From Diplocarpon mali (lineage: Eukaryota; Ascomycota; Leotiomycetes; Helotiales; Drepanopezizaceae), in the NCBI GenBank assembly GCA_024741835.1, contig JAENRP010000018.1, positions 86,963 through 150,962 of the forward strand: a stretch of DNA of 64,000 nucleotides, read 5' to 3'. A program made the translations under genes and the position numbers. The notes under the pieces were generated by a model that did no database searches, was not told the DNA's origin, and saw only the letters and a program-made list of their open reading frames with translations. Positions 56,668-64,000 of the stretch are shown here, one piece after another (position 1 is the stretch's first letter; each line of letters starts with the position of its first letter).

Positions 56668-59600
56668 TTACCTAGAGGGTTGCGTTCGCATTTTGCGAGC
56701 TAGCCAATCGCCAAGCATACCATCCAGGCGCTACATTTTCTCAGCATAATATCGTGCATCATATGTAGGGAAGTGTAGAGCGTCAACTTACATTGGTGAT
56801 TTCCGCTAGCTTTGCATTCTCTTCTTTGAACAGCCCACCAGTAACCGGGTGATCCGGCCCGGCAGGGACCACTCCGGACTTGTCATAGACCACCACCAGC
56901 AGATCTTTGATTTCCGCATCGTCGTCAAAGAACGTGCGGAGTTGGGCATCGCTCCACGTGGAAGTTGAGGTGGAGGTCGTAGAACTCCCAGCACCTTTCT
57001 TCTCTCGAGCATCTTCCGCGTCAATCAGTTCGGGTGAGGGCGATGACAACGGAGATGGTGGCTCCTCCTGGCTTGAGGTATCGACCATGAGCGCAGGTGG
57101 ATATGATTTCGAAGGCGCGAATGGAGAAACTTGAACTGGAGATTCCGAAAGTCTCTCTGCCTCAGGATCCGATCGCTCAGCTGGAGTAGATCCGACATGG
57201 CTATCTGGGAAGCTTCCTGGAATTGGTCGTTGGCTCTGCTTACTGGGGGCCCGAGTAGGTTCTTCTACCGGCGAGTTTTCACTGGATGAATCAAAGTCAT
57301 CCAACTCGACGCGGGACTTGGCTTTCTTGGTCCTGACAGGCCGCGGATCGGAACTATTCGAGCTTGCCGAGCGAAGAATCTTGGAGATTGTACCATTCTT
57401 TTGCTCCGTCGGTGCTGCCAAAGCAGCTGCTTGGCCTTTCGTAGCTTCGGGTGTAGGTTCCCGCGCCCTCGAAACCTCAAGGGATGTATTCCGTGGCTGC
57501 TGCCCTCTGGTAAGTTCAGCAGAAGCATTTCGTGGCTCCCCAGGTTGTTCCCCCGAGACCTCCGGTCTGACGACACGCAGAGAAGGCGCTGCAGCTGATT
57601 CAGCTGGTGGCAGCCTTCCAGGGGCTTGAACCGGCTCCAAGCTCTTGGGGTCTCTGGTCTGTGCCGATTTTCGACTGGGCGACTTGGGACGTGGCTGATT
57701 CTTCAACTTGCTTGATTGCCTTTCGGGGTTCTGGGAGACCGCTGCTGCATCGACAAGCGAAGTCTCCTCCGAATCCTTGCTGGGGGATGGGGACGCCCTC
57801 TGATTTTCCGTCGACCTCTTGTCAGACAACAAGTCATCGACCTCATCATCAATTGACGAAAGCTTTGCTTTCCTCTCCTTCCGTTTGAAGAGACCACTGA
57901 GCATTCCTGGTTTCTTTTCCTTCTCTTTCTTGTCTTTCCTTTCTTTCTTGTCCTTGGATTTTTCCGGAGAATCTTTCTCGAGCTTATCAAGACTGATACG
58001 CTGCTTCATCTCCTTGGAATCATTTGAAGTCCTGGTGGATGTGCTCGAATCATCCCTGAGCAGGTTTGGAGTAAGTGTAATTTTCATAGTTTCCACGGAT
58101 TCGTCCTTGAAGAAGGAATCGGTATTCCTCATGGTCCCATTTCGCGATTTGCTTTCTAATTTCCCATCGAAGATCTCGTCGCTCGTGCGCGCGGGATCAG
58201 AATTGGTATTCAGTGCCTCTGGTTCTGTGGATTCTGACCGGACTTCTCGAATCTCGGCTCCTACCTTCTGTGGTTCAACTGCTTTGACTTCCTCCTCCTC
58301 GATACGCTGATCCTGTTGGTCCCCGCTCTGGTTTTGTTGCGCATTTGGACCGTAGTAATCACTCTCGGCATCCTCTTCGTCTGTCGAATAGTCAACATCC
58401 GAAGCTTCCACATATGTTGGAGCTGTGAACGTGACGGTTTTGGCATTCCGTCGACGAATGGCCTTTTTGAGCGGGTTCTTCGACTTCGCTTCTTGGTCAC
58501 CCAACATCGTAGAGGTAAGCTTTATGTGATGTTAGCACAGTAAATGGTCCGAATATATGAGGACATACATCAATGTTCCTGTGCTTGTTCAAGCGCGCTA
58601 GTCGTTCCGTAGGTGTTTCAATATGCTCTGCTGGTAAATAACCTACCTTCGCTGTTAGCCGAGTACATAAGAAGCATGACTTCGGTACTCACCAATACTG
58701 CTGTCTTTGACCACTCTGACAAGCCACCAGTAACTATTGCTGTCATCTAGAAGTACCATAGTGTCGCCTTTGGTAGCATTCGCCTGGCCCTCAACAGTGG
58801 CCACAAAAGTGTGGAGGGCGTACACGAATTCGAAATCAATGTCTTCTAGTTCTTGTAAGCTTTCACCGCCCCATCCTGAATCAACGAATCTAGAGTCAGC
58901 AGAATAAGGAATGTCATGATCGTCATCTTCATCTTCGGAACTTTCGTATGGTATCATGATTCCGACCTCGTCGCTTTGGAGTTCCAAGTAATCAGAGGGC
59001 CAGTCCCTGGGTGGGTCCGTTGGTTCGCCGAGATCCGGCATAATCTGGCGAAGCAGGGCCGGATGATCTGCAAGGAGCTGTCCGCTAACGTAGTCCAGGC
59101 CAAAGTCGTTGTCGCATTCTTGGACACGTCGATGTCCAGAACCAGCTGGCAGAGGAGAACTCTCGGCGGTCCGATCCTCGTAGTTGGACTCGCTTCCCGT
59201 CTCATCCAGATACTCACCAAGAAGATGACGCCGACGATTCCCTTTTGCCTGCAAACCTTGACCCTCGTCCTTGTCGATGGGACCAGGCGGAAGTCTTAAA
59301 GGAAAATGATCTGGGGTCTCCATGAAGGGGGATGAACTTTCGTAGCACGCTTGTGGAAACGAAGGAGAACCGATCGGAGGGTTGCACGAAAGAGACTCGT
59401 TTCGCTGGGGCCATAGAGACGGAAGAGAATACCCACCATCGTCGATTGATGGGGAGCTGGAGATCTTATCCATCATATCATCGTCCATTCCATCGTCATC
59501 CTCCGCGTCTGCCATCTCGGCTTCCTCTGCCGTCGATTCTGTCGAGCCTCCATTTTGCGCAGTTGCCAGATCGTCTTGCTGGTGAGCGCTGGAGCTTGCC

Positions 59601-59939
59601 AATTTAGACGTGACTCCTGCTGCCAGCTCATCGCCATATTGTTGCAGATGCTGGATCTCGCTCTTTGACCATTCCTTTGAGACTCGTGGACTTCTGTGAT
59701 TTTCCTCCGCAGCCTCTACAGCGAGCTCGCGCAAAGCCTCTGCTTGATGTGGCGCCGGTGGTCCCAAGCCCAGGGGAGCTGGATTCGTAGGTTGTCGAGT
59801 ATGGTCCTGGGCTGAAGGGGCATTCTGGTCCTGGAGATCAATCGAGTCTGTGCCGGAATCCGAATCAGCAATTGCCCTGCGGCATAGAAGAATGTTCGAG
59901 GCATTTCCTACCAGCTCTGATAATTTGTGGGCGCGTCAT
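56668..59939 (-). CDS. TEA4: TEA4/BUD14-type SH3 polarity protein
   Basis: Cell-end/polarity scaffold of the fission yeast Tea4 and budding yeast Bud14 family, which brings protein phosphatase 1 to growth sites. Exons 59912-59939, 58693-59847, 58569-58642, 56792-58519 and 56668-56730; introns 64, 50, 49 and 61 bp; 1015 residues. The tiny first exon (MTRPQIIRAD) and last exon (RLDGMLGDWLARKMR) restore conserved ends. The SH3 domain lies at about 350-405 (FEFVYALHTFVATVEGQANA, then DSNSYWWLVRVVKDSSIGYL, PAEHIETPTERLARLNKHRN). Just after it, KTVTF at 446-450 fits the RVxF PP1-docking motif. The middle is highly charged with a Lys/Glu-rich run (KDKKERKDKKEKEKKPG) before GLFKRKERKAKLSS. Confidence 0.92.
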
Positions 59940-62900
59940 TATGCCTCCGGGGGCATGGGGAGGCGCAATTCGCGGGAGGTTCCAGATCTATTCGAGTGGT
60001 GATGATATCGCGAATTTTTTGTTGATGCACGAATCTGCCCTTAGCCCAAGCAGATTATCTCATCAAGGAAACCTGCTCTAAACAGGTGGGATGAACAACC
60101 CGGGAGGGAGTGGTTGCAGCTTTATCCTGAAAAATTGGCCGGGGCTGGGTCAAGGAGAGACAGGATTGTGATCAGCTGCAGGGCGGGGAACTTGAAGTTG
60201 AAGAAGACTGTGGGAGAACAGGGTTGACTATGGCCTGCGTAGTCGCTGGGACTTCGAATCGTGTATCCTTCTGGAGAAAGAAAAAGAACGTAAGGCGTAA
60301 GAATGTGAATTCGAGAATTCGTCTGGAGCTGATTTGGAGAAATGAACTTCACAGTGTCAATACGCATTCATGAAACAAGTTGGGGATAGGAAAAGGGAGC
60401 AGGGGATAGGGTCTAAGCTGTTTTGGGACGAAGTTAATAAACCTGGTGACACCTGGACCGAGCGCCTGTCTCCAAAAAGTATGGAGAATCTCTTCAGGTT
60501 GGACAACAACAGTAACAACAACAGCAACAACAGTAACAACAACAGCACTAACAACTACCACCACGACACCATTAACCACACAGCGCATGCGGCTACATCT
60601 CATGGTCTTTGCGGATTTGCCTGAGAAGCCACGAGAGACATGGCTATATTCCCGTGTTGATTGCCGCAGCTCTGACAAGACCCTGCTCAGGCAAGACTGC
60701 GATGCTGCGTATGACGACCTCGAGCCTGCGTGGCGATCCTTTGTTCGCCCTCGGGCATGTCTGATCTGGAGTGCCACTCCACGGCCAAACCAGCAGCATT
60801 TCCATCTCAAGAGATCTTGCAAAGGTACAGCGGCAAGCCAAGCGTAGGAGAATCGCTTCCGAAAATCTCCTTTCCTCCTAGTACAGTACATGCCTTCGAG
60901 TGCGGCTAGATGCGGAAGTAAGATTGCACGATTGGCGATGAGGTAAATTCCAGGAGTGATGATGCCAGACTGGAGCCATGATGATAGAGTGGCAATTACA
61001 ATATACCTAACGCGACTCGAATCTTTTTTTTCGGCTTCCTTCCTCGAGCTTGCTCGCCCTGGTTGTCTCCAAGCGAGAACGACTAATCGCGGCGGTGCCT
61101 CTCCTACCATGTACGATGCACCTCCACAATCCGATACAGTCATTTACAGGGGTTTGCCGCCAGAAGTGTACTATGCGTTGGATGAGTTTCTTGAAGGGAG
61201 CATGAGCCAGGTCATTTTTGGATGATAAAAAGGTCGACCTTGTCGCAGTCCTAGCACAGGGCCGGTGTTGACGTCCCCAGATCGAACTAGACTTAGATCT
61301 GCACCCCAGATAAACAGAGACTAAGTTGCGCAGTTTCGACTGGATTCTGCCCAACCTTCTAGCCGTTGATGACATACGCAGCAAAAAATCGGTTCAATGT
61401 TTTCACATCTGGACGGAATGGGGCTGCTAGAGCTGGAGTGGCCTGGTGTTCCACAAGGTGTGTGGTTGAGGCCGAAGGAGCAGCGATTAGATAGCAATTA
61501 TAGAGTCACCCGGATTCATTCTCTCAGACCGACGATTCACTGCTCTCCAACAACGTACTTCAACGCGTTCTCTGAGGCTGGTGCGCCGACCTCCATGAGG
61601 AACTTTTCTTGCCCCTCAGGATATCTCAACCAACTCTCCGGCAATACAAGCCATGTCAATAGATGCCTCGTGAACCCTTTGCCGTGTGGCAGGTAGTTTT
61701 ATCCATCGAGGTCCAGTGTTTTCGTGCAATCCAGCAGCAGCGAGAGCAATAAATGATGGTCCTTGAATCAGTAGGTAGTCTTCTTCATCTGCCTCGGTAG
61801 ATAGTCTTCTTAATCTGCCCACGGCCCCCCCGAGGACAAGGCTGCCGACCACGTGTGTGGACGAGCGCCGAGTCGTCCCCATCGGTTTTGTCCCTGATGG
61901 CATGGGCGAACTCATCTCGCACCCAGCTGTATTTGACATATCGTTGGTTGACTGGTCCTCCCCTTTGACACCACGATGTTTTTTTGACAGGGAATCACTC
62001 CTGGGTAAGTTTTCGACTGGGCCCGCGGCTTCGAGGCCGGGGAACATGGGAAACTGTAGTCCAGACGTGAATCCAGTAGGGGAGGGATTCTGTTGTTAGG
62101 CCAGCACGGAATGGCGACACGACTACGCATGGTGGAAGCTGGATATGCAGGATGGCAGCTCGAGTCAATCCTGATTCATGATGGAATCACTCGGTACCGG
62201 CAGCAATCAGGTAGTCGGTCAAGATATTTGCACCCCTGGTGTCTAGGATTGGTTCTCTTTCTTCCGGTCGAGTTTCGCCAAGCCAAAAACAACGAGTCGA
62301 GTAGGAATGCCGAATGAGAATGCCAGGCAAATGCCGTTGCAGGGTTGAGCATGCATCTCCGTGTTACTCGGCTGGAGCCATTCCATTTGGCCGGAGGGCT
62401 GACGTGTGCAGGAGCATGTCTACACGGCATGTTACGGACTGTGTCATGACAGCCTCTAGAGATGCCTGAGGAGGCAAGGCCACCGGGTAAGGTACGTCTG
62501 GCCTACTTCGAAGTTTGGGCCTTGCACGCGTGCGAAGTAGAAAGACACGGATGGCCGCAGGCGTGAGAAGGCGACGAGAGCACGGCACCGGTGGGAATGA
62601 CCGAGTCGATTGATCGAGACGAGAGTTCTTGGGAGTCCAAACCCAGACATGCCTCACGACCTGACCTGACCTACCTACGACCGTGTCTCTGCTCCGCCCG
62701 GTGCCTGGCCGAAAGCCGAGAGGGGGGGTTGTAGTCCGATGCCCGGATGAGACGACATCGCCAATCTACTACCTCGTCGGCATCGTATCGGCTAGTTTAG
62801 AAAGAGTTATGGAGCTGAGAGATCAACATTGTGTATATCAAATTAAACAAAAATATCTGCGCTGCCGTCCTGTCGCGGTCGGGTACGAGATGTCCCCGTG

Positions 62901-64000
62901 GGCGAGAGCAGACGAGTCTCTCCGTCTGCGCGTCCACGGCCGCTTTCCTCTGTGTCCTCGGTGCCCGCTTCAACTCCCACCCCTCGTCCCTGACTCTGTC
63001 CCGACCGATCCAGGGCCTACCTGTGCGCGCAATCAAGCACCGCGACCAAATGAAACTAGCCATGTTTCAAGTCCTCGCGATCCTTCGACCCGCAGACATT
63101 TTACCCCAATGCAAAACAGTGGAGCTCTCGTAACCCAAGCCCGTACTGGAGGCGGAAAAGCTTGGGACTGGCGGATCAGAGCAGCGGCGGGGTGTCGACT
63201 TGGGTGCGAACGGGAGGGGGGGGGCGGGGTGGCAGTTCTCCCGACGTTCGGTGACAGCAACGAGTCTCTCGCGGCCATTCGGGGTCATGAGTTGCGATTG
63301 TAAGAGCGCCTGCGACGCCGGTACGCTCCAGTCCAGGCGGTAGATGAATGGGGGGGGAAGAAGTACATGGTACAGGATTGGATTTATGCAAGTGACGGAT
63401 TTCGGTGTGTTCGGAGTCGGATGAAAGGCCATGTCCCTACCAGGCAAGGTAATCTACTGTCATACCGCAAGGAGGGGGAAAGCTCATCGACGTCGGCGGT
63501 GGCTAAGAGACAGGGCTCCCCCTCCCCACGGCCAAAGATTACTCTGGACACAATACTCCTAGTAAATTGACATGTTCAGGGGTGTTTCCGGGAGAGCCCC
63601 TTTCTAGCCAATTCAGATGAAAGATACGAGTTTAGATCCAGGCAAAGATCCTCTCCTTTCCTGCCGTGTCCCGATCGGGCACGTTCCAGACCTCGTGACT
63701 CTGAGCCGGCGCCCGCAGCAGGAGAGAGCACGTGATCTCGCCCGCCCCCTGTGGCGTTTGAGCATTTCCCCCCCCCCCGGCAGAAGTCAAAGCCAGCAAG
63801 CATGGGACACCACGATGCAGAAAGCCGACCGCAGCATCCGGCTCTGCAGAGAGCGAGCGTACATGAAGACGATTCCCCCCTCGAATTGCCTGGACTATCT
63901 CGGCGATCTCTCTCTCTCTCTCTCTCTCTCTCGGGGTGGTATGCTTCAGACTGCAGGTTTCCCTCCCATCAGGCAATTCGATCGATCGTCTGACATCCCA
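59940..64000. other. Four-kilobase gene-poor stretch to the window end
   Basis: Begins with the TEA4 promoter. An AAC triplet run at 60505-60550 creates an artefactual Val-rich frame on the minus strand and an Asn-rich one on the plus strand. A short tandem (tagtcttctt.atctgcc) is at 61775-61820. (TC)n at 63908-63932. Frames at 61616-62047 (-), 62683-63303 (+) and others show no domain, and none has convincing splice sites. No tRNA or 5S gene seen. Confidence 0.45.

Noticed and set aside
60349..61143. 264-codon minus-strand frame with long Val run
   Set aside because: The Val-rich part is the antisense of an AAC triplet repeat; no family resemblance elsewhere.
61616..62047. 143-codon minus-strand frame
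   Set aside because: No recognisable domain, and it spans a short tandem repeat.
1..64000. tRNA, 5S rRNA and CRISPR-like arrays
   Set aside because: I looked for A/B-box pairs, the 5S core and regularly spaced repeats and saw none convincing; CRISPR is not expected in a fungus.

Overview
The window is a piece of a filamentous ascomycete (Pezizomycotina) nuclear genome. Genes carry short introns of about 47-92 bp with GT-AG ends and CTAAC/CTGAC-like branch sites. The recognisable genes are fungal: EBP2, PUS4, samB/MUB1, mitochondrial DNA polymerase gamma, a SLX8-like RING protein, STE50, a TEA4/BUD14-type SH3 protein, a cystinosin and a cellobiose dehydrogenase. Class cannot be fixed from the sequence alone. 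All exon structures were assembled by hand from reading frames and splice signals.

Layout. 0-8.1 kb is a degenerate accessory zone: a 2EXR-like gene at the left edge, an AT-rich, TA-rich, RIP-like stretch (about 1.9-2.6 kb), a broken protein-kinase gene (2.7-4.3 kb) and further AT-rich DNA to 8.1 kb. 8.15-21.2 kb is a housekeeping block: EBP2 (+), a small Cys-containing exon (-), PUS4 (-) divergent from a 618-aa acidic-tailed unknown (+), a gene-poor CT-rich stretch, then samB (-). 21.2-26.4 kb is gene-poor, with simple repeats and an assembly gap. 26.5-36.7 kb is accessory: a GC-rich unknown, a Cys-headed unknown, decayed frames, a tiny two-exon gene with a relic copy at 7.1 kb, the cystinosin gene and a broken F-box/2EXR-like gene. 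36.75-41.05 kb holds a secreted two-domain cellobiose dehydrogenase and a SAM methyltransferase in tandem (+). 41.05-43.9 kb has a broken GST-like gene and a second gap. 43.98-59.94 kb is a second conserved block: MIP1 (-) divergent from SLX8 (+), a CofD/YvcK-fold gene (-), STE50 (-) and TEA4 (-). 59.9-64 kb shows no gene I can support.

Functional links. EBP2 and PUS4 act in ribosome and tRNA maturation; MIP1 replicates mitochondrial DNA; SLX8 is a SUMO-targeted ubiquitin ligase. STE50 (MAPK adaptor) and TEA4 (polarity, PP1 docking) are both signalling or polarity scaffolds and lie next to each other, but no operon-like logic applies. Cellobiose dehydrogenase would act outside the cell on plant cell wall, often as electron donor to LPMOs, suggesting a saprotrophic or plant-associated lifestyle.

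No tRNA, rRNA, CRISPR array or intact transposon was recognised. I did not find one coherent new multi-gene system. The most interesting items are the decayed kinase with a lost catalytic Asp, the duplicated tiny intron-containing gene, a GC-AG intron in EBP2, a 35-bp hairpin tandem repeat, and a CofD-fold protein in a lineage not known to use F420.
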